From: Salinibacter sp. 10B
GTDB lineage: Bacteria; Bacteroidota; Rhodothermia; Rhodothermales; Salinibacteraceae
NCBI RefSeq assembly: GCF_002954405.1
Contig: NZ_MQWC01000004.1
Span: 470,065 to 534,064, forward strand
Length of the DNA: 64,000 nucleotides
Direction: 5' to 3'
Positions 30,888-41,286 of the stretch are shown here, piece by piece. The position numbers and the translations under genes are program-made. The notes below the pieces were generated by a model. It saw nothing but the letters and a program-made list of their open reading frames with translations, had not been told where the DNA came from and did not search any database. The number at the start of each line of letters is the position of its first letter. Within the stretch, counting starts at the first letter, position 1.

Positions 30888-31444
30888 GATAGATGGTGTA
30901 CTAGACGTAAGGGATGCGCAAATGAGACGCTTACTGTGCGGCAAGCACTGCCAGGCAACGACTCTTTCGATAACACCGTCGTCGCGGTCTTATCTGATTG
31001 CATTTTGGAAGCGCTTCCACACCAGGGACTCTACTTTTCGGGGCAGGCTCCTCTGTTCACCTGAGTCTACCCTATCACCGATTTTAGGTTATGGGCAGGT
31101 TCGCTTAATGTCAAGGAAACCAGTACTTCTTCCTTCTTCATTCCGGGGACTCATGCACCTCAGACTTGAAAACTTCGTCTGACTGAGAAGAATTCAAGGA
31201 GAACCCCCTTATCTATGGTCGCTGAATATGTGGCGTGGTGGGGACATCTTCGCTGTTCTCTGTACCTGGTCCCCTTTTCGCCCGAAAGGACTTCTCTACT
31301 CGCTTCGTAGTATCCCCACAACCAACGCCTCTAATTTTTCTTTCAGAGCAGATGACCCGCCTCCATCGGAGGAGTGTGATGTTCAACGACAGAGCTTTTC
31401 GGCGAAGAAGCATTCTGCACCTGGTACATCTTGCGATCGGTTTC
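30888..31444. other. Intergenic region upstream of the susC-like gene
   Basis: 557 bases with no supported gene. It should carry the promoter of the leftward SusC/SusD/FAS1 operon and the 3' region of the T9SS surface-protein gene. I see no clear -10/-35 pair or terminator. Confidence 0.4.
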
Positions 31445-33667
31445 CTACCGTACTACCGTGAGCTTTCGGGTCTTGACCTCGTGTCCAGCCCGTAGTCGTA
31501 GAACGTAGACTCCGCTGGAGAGGCCGTCGACGTCCATCACCACCTCATGCCGTCCCCCCTCTGCCTCCCCCGCAACCGTGCGCACTCGCCGCCCCATCAC
31601 ATCGAAGAGCTGCAGGGTCACGGCCGTCGCCCGTTTTTGCGGGACCGCGTAGCGAATGATCGCCCGCTCCCGTACCGGGTTTGGATAGGTGTCCACCAAC
31701 CGTACCTGGTTCGGTCCCTCGCGGGCCACGACGACGGAGGCCGTATACGAGGTGGTGCCGTCGGTATCCACCTGCTCCAGCCGGTAGCGTACTGAGTCAG
31801 TCGCGTACGGCACCTCCCGATCCGTAAATCGATAGTGTTGCGGCTTCGAGGTCGTCCCGCCTCCGTCTACGAAGCCGAGATCTGTCCAAGCCTCTACCGT
31901 TCTCTCACGTCGTTGCACCCGAAATCCGACATTCTCCGCTTCCGAAGCGGTTTGCCATTGTAGTTGCACACCGGCCTTCATGGTCGTCCCCTCGAAAGAC
32001 GCCATCTCGACCGGCAGGTCCGTCGACCCATTTGAGAGTGGAAGCCCGGAAAAGCTCGTCTTATCGTTCCCATTGACCGAGCCGATCTGCGCCCCGAGAA
32101 TGGAGAGGTCCTCCGGCTGCGCCAATTCAAACCGGACCCCCGAGGCGGAGGCTCCTGTCTCGACGTCAATTGCAACGATCAATGCATGGGCCGTCGGGGG
32201 TACCGATTGGTGAAACCCGGTAAACGTGATGGTGGCGGGCGCGCTGTCGACGTCGGTCGTCTGTGCGTCCAGTTCCGTATCCGTCCCCACATTCAGGTCG
32301 AGATCGTTCGACCAGAAGAGCCGAGCAGCACTGATGCCGGCCACGCCCGGGGCCTGATTTGTCACTGTAATCTCGTGGATCGTGGCTCCTGTCTGCCCGG
32401 CAGACAGTTTCAGCACCCCAATTGCATTGTTGGACGTCCCGGGAGAAACCTCCGCTGTAAAGTCGACTCCACTGCTCGATCCATCGGTAAGGGCCAATGT
32501 CGCATTCGTCCGCTGAACAAAGCGAAGTCCATTTGCATCGGCCTCAACGTCGCTAAAGGTAAGATCGGGATCTGCATCGCCATCCATATCCTGAGAAAAG
32601 GTGTTAGCCCCTACCCGAAGAGCAGGAACCGCGGCTCCACCGTCAAACGGACTGGAGCTCCCTGTCTCCTCCACAAAGCTCCCTGCTCCATCTCCGTCGT
32701 AGTACCGCTGCGTGCCGTCATGATACGTGATGAGATCGAGAGCACCATCAAGATCGAAGTCCCCTGTTTCGAGGGCTACGCTTTTTGCAGTGGCGTCGGC
32801 CGCCACGTCGCTCAACGGATGCGAGGCATCTGACTGCACTGCGTACCCAGTGTCGGTATCATCCAGATAGGTCCAGTTTGTGGCATCGCCAGTCCCATCG
32901 CGCGAAGCAAGTTCCACGACATCGTCGCCGTCAAAGTCGCGTACGAGGGTCGTGGTGTTGGTCCAAAATGGCTGCGAGATTCCATCGAACGGATTCGCAG
33001 CACCCGTCGTCTCAGAAAAAGACGCTTCGGAGCCCGAAGTGTCGTTCTGATAGTAATGAGTACTGCTGCCGTCGTAGACGAGGAGATCCGGGTCTCCATC
33101 ATGGTCAAAGTCGCCCATGATGGCGTCCACAGTGGACTGGTTGCCGCTGACGGTAATGCCGTCGAACGGATTGTCGGTGCCAGTCCGCCGCGCGTAAGTC
33201 GAACCGTCGGTATTTTCGACAAAGGCAAGTGTGCCGGTCCCGCTCTCGGTATAATCGAAGGGCACCACGTCGAGGTCTCCGTCCGAATCTACGTCTCGAA
33301 GAAAGGTGCGCCCTCGCGTACCGAAGATCTGGCCAATTCCATTGAACGGATTCTCTGGGCCGGTCGTCGCCGAGAACGTCCCGCTGCCGTCGTTCGCAAA
33401 GAAGATTTCCGAAGAGCCGTCGTAGGCGAGGAGGTCCACGTCCCCGTCGGTGTCGAAGTCGCCCGCAAGGGCATCGACGGCAGCCGGGGTCGACGTAGCA
33501 GAAAGGCCGTCGAAGGGATTGTCACTCCCCGTTTGCTCGGCATACTGCGCCTGTGCGAGACGGGGGAAAGCGAGAAATCCGACAACAAGCAAACCGATAA
33601 ACAACAGAGCGCGCCTCTGAAAGCTGACAAATCGAACAGAACGGGCAGACAAAGGGGTCAACAGCAT
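31445..33667 (-). CDS. Secreted FG-GAP/VCBS-like repeat protein with type IX sorting domain
   Basis: 740-residue exported protein. A long signal peptide is present (RRALLFIGLLVVGFLAFPRL, cleavage near AQAQ). Residues about 43-390 contain five or six repeats, each with a D-x-D-x-D-G-x-x-D calcium-loop-like motif (FDTDGDVDLL, VDSDGDLDVV, FDHDGDPDLL, FDLDGALDLI, MDGDADPDLT) and a TGxxNPFDG segment, as in FG-GAP/VCBS propellers. Residues about 395-560 form a beta-rich domain, and a T9SS sorting domain follows after a LQWQTASEAENVGF segment (TYPNPVRERAIIRYAV to the C-terminus). It is probably surface-bound; the function is unknown. Confidence 0.82.
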   Translation of the reverse strand: MLLTPLSARSVRFVSFQRRALLFIGLLVVGFLAFPRLAQAQYAEQTGSDNPFDGLSATSTPAAVDALAGDFDTDGDVDLLAYDGSSEIFFANDGSGTFSATTGPENPFNGIGQIFGTRGRTFLRDVDSDGDLDVVPFDYTESGTGTLAFVENTDGSTYARRTGTDNPFDGITVSGNQSTVDAIMGDFDHDGDPDLLVYDGSSTHYYQNDTSGSEASFSETTGAANPFDGISQPFWTNTTTLVRDFDGDDVVELASRDGTGDATNWTYLDDTDTGYAVQSDASHPLSDVAADATAKSVALETGDFDLDGALDLITYHDGTQRYYDGDGAGSFVEETGSSSPFDGGAAVPALRVGANTFSQDMDGDADPDLTFSDVEADANGLRFVQRTNATLALTDGSSSGVDFTAEVSPGTSNNAIGVLKLSAGQTGATIHEITVTNQAPGVAGISAARLFWSNDLDLNVGTDTELDAQTTDVDSAPATITFTGFHQSVPPTAHALIVAIDVETGASASGVRFELAQPEDLSILGAQIGSVNGNDKTSFSGLPLSNGSTDLPVEMASFEGTTMKAGVQLQWQTASEAENVGFRVQRRERTVEAWTDLGFVDGGGTTSKPQHYRFTDREVPYATDSVRYRLEQVDTDGTTSYTASVVVAREGPNQVRLVDTYPNPVRERAIIRYAVPQKRATAVTLQLFDVMGRRVRTVAGEAEGGRHEVVMDVDGLSSGVYVLRLRAGHEVKTRKLTVVR

Positions 33668-33721
33668 AGGATCACGGATCTGAGAAACGCGGGAGACTGG
33701 ATTCGAAGGCCCTATCCATAT

Positions 33722-34726
33722 TTAACTCCGACTCGGGTAGATGCCGATCGTAGCGATAATGAAATTGACCGCCAAGTATGGCTGCACGTTACCATGGGCC
33801 TGCCCGCCCCCCGCGTTGCTGCTATTCACCGACATCGACCCGTCGGTTGAGCCCGTACTGTAGACCGGCACTGTTCCGCGTGCATCGGGCTGCGCTCCGA
33901 GAGCATTGCCCTCCGGTGTCGTGGCATCGGCCTCGTTTGAACTCACCGGAAGAGAGGGACCATGCGTATGACTCGGCATCTCTTGCGCTCCCAGCGTCAC
34001 CTGCTCTGCTCCCCCATTCTCTCCAAGAGTCCGAGGAGTAAGTCCCGATCCCTGCCCAGTTCCCATCGGGACACGTCCTCGCAGGTCCGGTAAAGCAAAG
34101 GTGCTCCGTCCGTCGCCGCCGTATGTAGTGCCAAGAATGGAGAAAAGAGCCGTATTCGAACTGATGGGAAGTAATTGTCCATTACAGAAGGCCCAGTTCT
34201 GCGGGGCAAAATTCCCTCCGAACATAGCAATGGTGCCAATCATGCTCTTGTCTTGACTTGCCATTCCTCCGGTCGCACTCGTCCCTGCCCTTGCATCGAC
34301 TGACCCGAACACGCCTCCAAGGAGCCCGGCCCCACCAAGGGCTGCCGCCACCTTCCCAAAAAACCCCCGTCGTGACGATTTCTCTCCCCGAAATGAGCGA
34401 TCCGGCTCCCGATTGGGGACATGGCGCGCAAAGGTGGCCTGGTAGTGCATCGCGTCGGAGTCCGGATCAACGACGCACACCGGGCGCACGTCCGTGTCAA
34501 AGTCGTCGAGGCGCGGATGAGAAAAGCGGTGAATGCCGGCCTCAAACTGCTCCTCCGCGGGACCGCGAAAAAGAAGCGTAAAGTTCTCCCAATCCCTCGT
34601 GGTGTTGCAGGAGCGATCTACTTCGTCGAGGACGAGCGTAGCGTCATCAGCCGTACGAACGGTGAAGGTTGAGCCCTCGGCACCGGCGAAGGCGTGGAGA
34701 TCGGGCGCGTCGATGAGTTCTCGCAT
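33722..34726 (-). CDS. Phage tail-collar (MdpB-like) protein with N-terminal DUF6916-like domain and internal Tat-like signal
   Basis: 334 residues in three parts. Residues 1-105 (FTLLFRGPAEEQFEAGIHRF, ending MHYQATFARH) resemble DUF6916, which is usually found next to tail-collar proteins. Residues 116-142 have a twin-arginine signal-like stretch (KSSRRGFFGKVAAALGGAG). Residues 160-334 form a tail-collar domain as in microcystin-dependent protein: MIGTIAMFGGNFAPQNWAFC, LPISSNTALFSILGTTYGGD, FALPDLRGRVPMG and an ending on IGIYPSRS. The Tat-like segment should be at an N-terminus; an internal Met93 could start a shorter exported form. No phage genes flank it, so it is probably a domesticated or contractile-structure component. 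Confidence 0.7.
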   Translation of the reverse strand: MRELIDAPDLHAFAGAEGSTFTVRTADDATLVLDEVDRSCNTTRDWENFTLLFRGPAEEQFEAGIHRFSHPRLDDFDTDVRPVCVVDPDSDAMHYQATFARHVPNREPDRSFRGEKSSRRGFFGKVAAALGGAGLLGGVFGSVDARAGTSATGGMASQDKSMIGTIAMFGGNFAPQNWAFCNGQLLPISSNTALFSILGTTYGGDGRSTFALPDLRGRVPMGTGQGSGLTPRTLGENGGAEQVTLGAQEMPSHTHGPSLPVSSNEADATTPEGNALGAQPDARGTVPVYSTGSTDGSMSVNSSNAGGGQAHGNVQPYLAVNFIIATIGIYPSRS

Positions 34727-35779
34727 AACGGGATGTGGTACAATGGTGGTGAATCAAAACAGCGGGTCGTGCCCTCTCAGTTCAACACTCCGAACAGTGA
34801 ACAACGCTTTCTCCTCCCTTCCGCTCATGTCAATTCCTTGCCGCCCGCGTGCTGAAATGCTCGGAACGACATTGTTGGGAATAACCACCATTTTGGAAAC
34901 GTGCTTACACTCACGTTTCAAATCCTTTGACATATGTTGCACTAACCCATATTCACTCCAACTTCACAATATAATTGAGACAAAACCCCACTACGCGTAT
35001 CCTTACGACCATAGCGCATCTGCACGGGCGCAGTCCGAACCTACGCTGGTAGATGCATGCTCCCGGCCGGTACCTTCCTCCTGCCGGAACCGCCTCTCCA
35101 CACGGCAATCGCGTGAAACGACCGCTCGGCGCACGTACCCGAAAGCCGATGACGGAAGGCCCACGCGCTCGGCCCGATCCGCTCGCCGCTCAATTCAGAT
35201 CTGCTCTGCCCTGCTCGAGGTGCGTGTTCGACCCACCGTCGTGTAGTTCAACGAATTCGAGACCGGATCCAGCGCCTGAATGTTCAGAGGACCCGTCTCC
35301 GTGTCGAGTGGTCATTCCCAAAACAAGCCTCTCTCCCCTCGACGTCCCATTCCGAACGGCCAATCAGCGACAGCGAGGGAAGTGAGCACAGCGTGTACGG
35401 GCTATGGCGACCCTTCCCAGAGAAGCTCGTCCACACAAACAGTGCCTTCGTCCGCTAGTAGTCAGTCAAGCGGAGGGCGTCGGGTGCTCATTTGAACACG
35501 CAGTGTTGCATCCGGCATTCAGCAGCCTGAGTACTGTCCACAAGTCAGTGTTCTACCCGACATGGAAAACATGACGCACCACTAGGCCCTCGAGATGGCA
35601 TACGGGCCCGAAGCAAAATGGAGGATCCTTGGAGTACGATACGGCAGTTGGGCCTTTATGAACGTCTATGAGATCGTCGGGGACGGTCCTGCCTCCACAA
35701 CTGCAAGGCTGAAACCGATCTCCGTGCTATCACAGAGGATATTCCCCGATGATCGAGTTGAAGGCACTCAGTGGCGAGA
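34727..35779. other. About 1 kb without a recognisable gene
   Basis: Open frames here give Pro/Arg/Ser-rich peptides unlike the proteome. I found no RNA gene, repeat or strong terminator. It separates the tail-collar gene from the acyl-CoA synthetase gene, which both point leftward, so it must contain the promoter of the tail-collar gene and the 3' region of the synthetase gene. Confidence 0.35.
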
Positions 35780-38542
35780 TCAGTCTCGAAGCGTTCTGAC
35801 CGCCTTCACCATGTCCTCGTCCGGGTCGGAGCTATGAACGAGTTCGAAGTCGAGTTTTTCACACACGCGCTGCATGGCCCGATTCTGCTCCAGAATATCG
35901 GCAGTGATACGGTCGAGCCCCTCATCTTCTCCCACCTGCACGAGACGACGCAGGAGTTCAGTTCCGATGCCTTCTTCCTGGAACTCGTCGATCACCAGCA
36001 TGCCAAACTCTGCCTCATTGCGACCGGGCTGTTGCGTGAGGCGGCCCACCCCAATGATCTGCTCCTCCCCATCCGCGTCCGTACGTTCGGCTACCAGGGC
36101 CATCTCTCGGTCGTAGTCGATAAAGCAAATGCGCGCCAGGCGATCGTGGGCCACCCGCTGCTCCAACTTCATGAGGCTGGCGTACCGTAGATACACACTT
36201 CGCTCCGAAAGTCGCTCGTGGAACGTCACCAGCTTGGGCTCATCCTCCGGGCGGATGGGACGAATGGTGACCTCCTCCCCATTGCGCATGACCTGGGTGC
36301 CGATATACTGGCGCGGATAGGGCCGAATGGCAGGAGTCGGAAGCTCCTCCTCATCGGTCGTGTAGGGGTGTAGCACCACTCGCGCGTCAAGTGCCAGGAG
36401 GCCGTCCTCACCGGGCCGGGCCAGAAGCGGATTCACATCGATCTCCTTCACACGCGGCTGCTCCACCACCAGCTGACTAAAGCGCACGAGGAGCGTTTCC
36501 AGGGCGTCCATATCGACCGGGTCGCGGCCTCGGACTCCCTTCAGAGCCTCGTAGATCTTGGTTTGCTCCATCATGCGACGGGCCAGTGTCGTGTTCAAGG
36601 GGGGCAGGCCAAGGGCCCGGTCCTTATACACCTCAACCAACTGGCCGCCGGATCCAAAGAGCAGGACCGGGCCAAATTGCTGATCCATGCTGCTCCCGAT
36701 GATGAGTTCATACCCGTCACTCCGATCAATCATCGGCTGGACCGTCACTCCATCGAAGCCCTCCCCCACGATGTTGTCGTCGATGCGCTCAAATGCCGTC
36801 TTGACGTCTTCGTCGCTCGTGAGTTCAAGATGCACTCCACCGACATCCGACTTGTGCGTGATTGACGTGGAGTGAAGCTTCACGGCCACCGGATAGCCAA
36901 TCTCTTGGGCCGCCGCCACGGCCTCATGGGGCGTTTCAGCAATCTTCGTCTCCACCGTGGGGATTCCGTACGCTGACAGCAGCTGCTTTGACCCGTACTC
37001 CGTCATCAGCACACGGCCCGACTGATGGGTCTCCTCCACGATAGCAGCGGCAGCATCTCGATCCGGAATGCCCTCTTCGTCTTCCGGCAGGCTGGGCGTC
37101 TCGTACAGGGCCTTCAGATTGTAGCTGTACCGCCACATGTTGTTGAAGACGCGCGCCGCCGTGTCCGGGTAGGCAAACGTCGGAAGCCCAGCCTCATTGA
37201 GAATGTTTTCGCCCGGTGCCACCGAGTCGCCCCCCATCCAGCTGGCAAGAACCGGCTTCCGGTTGTCACGAGCATAGGGTCGGAGATGCTCGGCCGTTTT
37301 GGTCGGCTCGGTCATGGCCTGCGGCGTAAGGACAACGAGCAGGCCGTCGCTGTTTTCGTCGTTTGCCGCCACTTCCAGCGACTTGGCATAGCGCTCCGGA
37401 TCGGCGTCTCCGAGAATGTCGACGGGATTGCTGTGGCTCCAGGCCGGAGGCAGAATCTCGTCGAAGTCCTCCAGCGCCTCTTCAGACAATGGAGTGAGTT
37501 CTCCTCCCCCGTCAATGAGGGCATCGGTCGCAAGAACACCCGGTCCCCCCGCATTCGTGAGAATGGTGAGGTTCGGTCCTTCCGGCCGCGGCTGTTTGCC
37601 CAGCACCTCAGCCATGTAAAAGAGATCATTGATGTCGTCGACCCGGAGCACCCCGGACCGGCGAAAGGCCGCATTCAGAACCGCGTCGCTGCCGGTAAGG
37701 GTGCCGGTGTGAGAAGCCGCCGCTTCTGCCGCCGCCTGCGTGCGCCCGGCCTTGATCACGATGATGGGCTTGCTCTGCGCCACGTCCCGGGCCGCTGACA
37801 GGAACGAGCGTGCGTTCCCAATCGACTCCATGTAAAGGACGATGCTGTCGGTCTTCGGGTCGTCGCCCAGATAGGTAATCATGTCGCCCCAGTCCACGTC
37901 TAGCATCGACCCGATGGAGACGAACGAACTGAAGCCGACGTTCTCGCGGAAGCTCCAATCGAGAATGGACGTAAGAAGCGCCCCACTCTGGCTGACGAAG
38001 GCCACATTGCCCTCCTGGGCCATCGATCCTGCGAAGGTCGCGTTGAGCCCGTCCGGGGGACGCATCACGCCGAGGCAGTTCGGCCCCACGATGCGGATGT
38101 TGTACTCACGCGCAATCTCTTTAATTTCGCGTTCGAGCTCGGCGCCTTCTTCCCCAACCTCTCGAAAACCTGCCGACACGATGACGAGACCCTGCACGCC
38201 AGCCTCTCCGCACTCTTCCACGATGGTCGGCACCGTGGGAGCCGGCGTCGCGATCACCGCCAGATCCACATCCGCCTCCACGTCCTGGATGCTGCTGTAC
38301 GCCTCAATGCCGAGAACGCTGTTGCGCTTCGGGTTTACCGGAAAGATCGTACCGCCGAAGGGATTGCTCACAAGATTCCAGAGCAGCGTGCGCCCCACAC
38401 TGCCGGGCGATTCGCTGGCGCCGATCACCGCCACATTATCGGGCGTAAAGATGGCATCAAGCGGCTGGCGCCCCGACGAGATGAGATCGTACGACGGATC
38501 GCTGGTGGGTGTAGAGTTGGGGGACGTTTCGGGATCGGCCAT
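35780..38542 (-). CDS. Acyl-CoA synthetase (NDP-forming)-like protein with C-terminal GNAT domain (Pat/PatZ-like)
   Basis: A fusion of an NDP-forming acyl-CoA synthetase and a GNAT acetyltransferase. Start at 38542 ([10 protein letters not shown]). Domains: CoA-binding Rossmann (about 30-150, [17 protein letters not shown]), succinyl-CoA-synthetase-like flavodoxin domains with [12 protein letters not shown] and the active-site His region [11 protein letters not shown], an ATP-grasp domain (about 480-710, [20 protein letters not shown]), and GNAT (about 760-920, [12 protein letters not shown] and [19 protein letters not shown]). This domain order matches the lysine acetyltransferases PatZ/Pat. 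Whether it keeps ligase activity, regulates acetyl-CoA synthetase, or both is not visible. The length of 920 fits. Confidence 0.9.
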   Translation of the reverse strand: MADPETSPNSTPTSDPSYDLISSGRQPLDAIFTPDNVAVIGASESPGSVGRTLLWNLVSNPFGGTIFPVNPKRNSVLGIEAYSSIQDVEADVDLAVIATPAPTVPTIVEECGEAGVQGLVIVSAGFREVGEEGAELEREIKEIAREYNIRIVGPNCLGVMRPPDGLNATFAGSMAQEGNVAFVSQSGALLTSILDWSFRENVGFSSFVSIGSMLDVDWGDMITYLGDDPKTDSIVLYMESIGNARSFLSAARDVAQSKPIIVIKAGRTQAAAEAAASHTGTLTGSDAVLNAAFRRSGVLRVDDINDLFYMAEVLGKQPRPEGPNLTILTNAGGPGVLATDALIDGGGELTPLSEEALEDFDEILPPAWSHSNPVDILGDADPERYAKSLEVAANDENSDGLLVVLTPQAMTEPTKTAEHLRPYARDNRKPVLASWMGGDSVAPGENILNEAGLPTFAYPDTAARVFNNMWRYSYNLKALYETPSLPEDEEGIPDRDAAAAIVEETHQSGRVLMTEYGSKQLLSAYGIPTVETKIAETPHEAVAAAQEIGYPVAVKLHSTSITHKSDVGGVHLELTSDEDVKTAFERIDDNIVGEGFDGVTVQPMIDRSDGYELIIGSSMDQQFGPVLLFGSGGQLVEVYKDRALGLPPLNTTLARRMMEQTKIYEALKGVRGRDPVDMDALETLLVRFSQLVVEQPRVKEIDVNPLLARPGEDGLLALDARVVLHPYTTDEEELPTPAIRPYPRQYIGTQVMRNGEEVTIRPIRPEDEPKLVTFHERLSERSVYLRYASLMKLEQRVAHDRLARICFIDYDREMALVAERTDADGEEQIIGVGRLTQQPGRNEAEFGMLVIDEFQEEGIGTELLRRLVQVGEDEGLDRITADILEQNRAMQRVCEKLDFELVHSSDPDEDMVKAVRTLRD

Positions 38543-38960
38543 AAAAGCAGACAGGGGAGGAGATGTGTGGGCGGAGTCCAACGCGGACATTGCTTGTCGT
38601 GCATCCCTAAAGTACTGGGAGCACGCTGCCATTTCAACGGGGACCGGTTCCACACTCGGATTTCGCGGAGCCTCCGAAATTATTGTCTTTCCGACTTGAG
38701 ACTACTACCGAGGAAATGCAGAAGGATCTCCTCTTCGATCCTTTCGCCAGTGCCCTCCCTTCTCTCGGGCCAGTTCGCCCAGAGATTGCGTTTCTCTTGC
38801 GCCGTAATACGCTCTTCGTCTCGAATAATCCGCGACACTTCGGCGCTCCTCCGGATGCACCGATGGTCCCTATGATCGACCCACCGGGAGATTGGCCGGT
38901 CCCGTTCACGAAATGAACAGAAGCGGGACGAGCGCAGAAAGGGGCAAGAAAGAATCAAAC
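38543..38960. other. Spacer between the synthetase gene and the tRNA-Asn terminator
   Basis: 418 bases with no supported gene. Small open frames on both strands have unlikely composition. It should hold the promoter of the leftward synthetase gene. Confidence 0.4.
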
Positions 38961-38992
38961 AAAAAAAGCCCACCTGAGGGATTCAGGCGGGC
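38961..38992 (-). terminator. Rho-independent terminator after tRNA-Asn
   Basis: On the minus strand GCCC(GCCTGAA) pairs with (TTCAGGTG)GGGC over the core of the stem at 38968-38992, followed by seven Ts (38967-38961). It begins within 10 bases of the tRNA 3' end. Confidence 0.8.
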
Positions 38993-38998
38993 ATCGTG

Positions 38999-39070
38999 CT
39001 CCCCGGGCTGGATTCGAACCAGCAGCCCTGCGGTTAACAGCCGCATGCTCTACCGTTGAGCTACCGAGGA
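38999..39070 (-). tRNA. tRNA-Asn (GTT)
   Basis: Reading leftward from 39070, the acceptor arms TCCTCGG and CCGGGGA pair with one G-U. The D-arm has GTAGCTCAACGGTAGAGC, the anticodon loop is CTGTTAA with anticodon GTT, and the T-arm has GGTTCGAATCC. CCA is not encoded. A terminator follows directly. Confidence 0.95.
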
Positions 39071-39208
39071 ATCTCAAATGTGCGTCTCCCGTCTCAGGAA
39101 TCGGAAAAACCCAAAGCCCCGTCGGGAGGTTCCGAACGGCTGCCTCCTTCCGTCCGCAACAAACGGTACAGGATATCCCCCCTCTGTGTCAAGGCGTTGA
39201 TTCGCTTT

Positions 39209-41191
39209 TCACGGTTTCACCGAAGCGTCTACCTCCTGCCGTGTCCACTCGTCGTTGCTCCGATCCACATCCGGAAGCGTGTGCCCGGGATTGAGGGTCA
39301 CCTGCGTAACAGTGCCCTCCTCAAGCCGCACTTCGACGGTGCGCTTCCCATCGAGCCAAGGATCAACCCCGACGCGGCGCTCAACGGTACGGCCATCGGC
39401 GTACGCCGCCTCCAGAAAAACGGGCATAACCAACTGTCCCTGGTCGGCCACGGTGACAACTACGCCCTCGTCCGTCTGCTCCACGGACTGTACCGCATGA
39501 TCCATCGTCCAGGACTCGTAAAAGGCCCCGCGCCAGAACCAGTCCAACTCCCGGCCGGCAACATCCTCAAAGGTATTAAAGAAATCGTACGGCGTCGGGT
39601 GCTTATAAGCCCAGCGTTGGGCAAACGTGCGATAGGCCTCAAAAAACGTCTCGTCTCCCACCACACTGCGGAGGGCGTGTAGCATGACCCCGGGTTTGTC
39701 GTACGACGCCACGTAGCGGGCCGGCCCCTCCACCGGATAGCGGTCAGCGTGGCGCATCGACGGCACGTCGACCGAGGTTGCAAAACGGTAATAGTAGTGC
39801 TCTGACCGTGCCCAGGCATCCTGATCCGGATAGAAGTCGTCGCGCCCTTCCGTTTCGTTGAAGGTCGTCGTCCCTTCATCAAGCCAGGCGTACGCCTTTT
39901 CGTTGGTTCCCACCACCATCGGAAACCACATGTGACTGATTTCATGATAGGTGACCCCGAAGAGCGCCTCCGACGAGGAGGGGTCTCCAATCAGCGTGAT
40001 CATCGGATACTCCATGCCGCCCCCAATCGGCCCCTCGACCGTGGTCATCTGCGGATAGGGATAGGGCATGATCATATCCGAGAGGTGCTCGATCGAATAC
40101 TGAGCAAACTCCGCCGATCGGCGCCAGGTCTCCTTCTCGGGCCGGTAGAAGGCGTGAATCATGCTGCGCCCCTCTCCGGTCGCTGCCGAGGTGGCGTCCC
40201 AGACGAAGTCGTCGGACGTGCCAAACGCGACGTCACGCGCCTGCTCAGCGGAGAACTGCCAGGTGAGGGTGCTGTCGGCATCGGAGGCCGCTACGGTAGC
40301 CGTCCCGACGCCGCGGGCACTGCTATCAACAATGGCAATAACCTCATCCGTCGTCGATGCCCGATCGAGACGCGCCTGCACCGAGTCGGTCAGTACCTCT
40401 TCTGGATTCTGGAGCGTGCCCGTCGCTCCCACGAGCCACCCCTCCGGGACTGTGATGGACACCTCATAGTCGGCGTACCCCATATAAAACTCCCCGTCGC
40501 CCTGATAGGGCTCCGCCTTCCAGCCCTCCACATCGTCGTAGACGGCCATCTGCGGATACCAGTAGCCAAGGTAGTACACCTCTCCGTCCTGCCCCATCCG
40601 AAAATTATCCGCCCCGGGAATGTCGAAATGCCAGCGCACGTTCACCGTGGCTGTATCCTTGGGCTCAAGGGGCTGGGGCGGAAACACAATGAGTCGCGTA
40701 TCCTGCACCACGTAGCCCTGTCCGAGCCGCTGAAGCTGTTGTCGGGACTGCACGCGACGCAAGGAGTCGGCCCCACCGAGCCCCAGCCGGTCGAGCGTCA
40801 TGCCCCCTGTGATCTCGGCCGGACGGTTCCGAAAGGTTCCTTTTTTGTGGATGTTCTGCCGGAGATGCACGACCAACTGCCGCAGGGTGTCCGGAGAGTT
40901 GTTGCGGTAGCGAATCGTCCCTCGGCCGCGCAACACGTTCGCGGTGGGATTTACCCGAGCGGACAGATCATAGGTAGCAGTGTTGGTCCAGTAGTTTGGT
41001 CCCGGCTTTCCAGACCGAGTGCGCGTTCCCTCTTCGAGGGCCTGTTGGAAACCGCGATCGGGCGTGATGGGATACGGAAGGGGCCGCCGCTGTTCCAGGG
41101 TGGTGTCGGACGTAGCAGCAGGCTGAGCCGTCGCCCCGAATGATCCGACACTTCCCAAAAGCAGAACAAGAAACCAGACGCGGACACGCAT
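39209..41191 (-). CDS. Exported M1-family zinc metallopeptidase
   Basis: Start at 41191 gives a Sec signal peptide (RVWFLVLLLGSVGSFGATAQ). Mature residues contain the aminopeptidase N-like beta-domain, the substrate motif GGMEYP and the zinc site HEISH followed 18 residues later by a Glu in AWLDEGTTTF, which are the M1 hallmarks. The C-terminal region keeps the catalytic Tyr-type context (VASYDKPGVMLHALR). The length of 660 is shorter than full aminopeptidase N (about 850), as in the Bacteroidota secreted M1 group. It is encoded behind an S9 peptidase gene on the same strand, suggesting a peptide-scavenging role in the periplasm or outside. Confidence 0.92.
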   Translation of the reverse strand: MRVRVWFLVLLLGSVGSFGATAQPAATSDTTLEQRRPLPYPITPDRGFQQALEEGTRTRSGKPGPNYWTNTATYDLSARVNPTANVLRGRGTIRYRNNSPDTLRQLVVHLRQNIHKKGTFRNRPAEITGGMTLDRLGLGGADSLRRVQSRQQLQRLGQGYVVQDTRLIVFPPQPLEPKDTATVNVRWHFDIPGADNFRMGQDGEVYYLGYWYPQMAVYDDVEGWKAEPYQGDGEFYMGYADYEVSITVPEGWLVGATGTLQNPEEVLTDSVQARLDRASTTDEVIAIVDSSARGVGTATVAASDADSTLTWQFSAEQARDVAFGTSDDFVWDATSAATGEGRSMIHAFYRPEKETWRRSAEFAQYSIEHLSDMIMPYPYPQMTTVEGPIGGGMEYPMITLIGDPSSSEALFGVTYHEISHMWFPMVVGTNEKAYAWLDEGTTTFNETEGRDDFYPDQDAWARSEHYYYRFATSVDVPSMRHADRYPVEGPARYVASYDKPGVMLHALRSVVGDETFFEAYRTFAQRWAYKHPTPYDFFNTFEDVAGRELDWFWRGAFYESWTMDHAVQSVEQTDEGVVVTVADQGQLVMPVFLEAAYADGRTVERRVGVDPWLDGKRTVEVRLEEGTVTQVTLNPGHTLPDVDRSNDEWTRQEVDASVKP

Positions 41192-41221
41192 TCGAACAAG
41201 ACTTGGTAGATGCAACAAGAT

Positions 41222-41275
41222 GAAGACCCCGGGCCTGTACGCCGACCGAATTCTGCAGATCCGACCCGGGGCTTC
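41222..41275 (-). terminator. Hairpin between the S9 and M1 peptidase genes
   Basis: GAAGACCCCGGG (41222-41233) and CCCGGGGCTTC (41265-41275) form an 11 bp stem with one bulged base and a long loop, 11 bases past the S9 stop. There is no T-tract, so partial termination or RNA stabilisation is as likely as termination. Confidence 0.4.
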
Positions 41276-41286
41276 CTGTCCGGAGA

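Noticed and set aside
33722-34726. Prophage suspected from the tail-collar protein
   Set aside because: No capsid, terminase, portal or integrase gene flanks it; the neighbours are T9SS and metabolic genes.
39932-41143. 403-codon plus-strand frame opposite the M1 peptidase gene
   Set aside because: Antisense to the zinc-site coding region of the peptidase, Arg/His-rich product.
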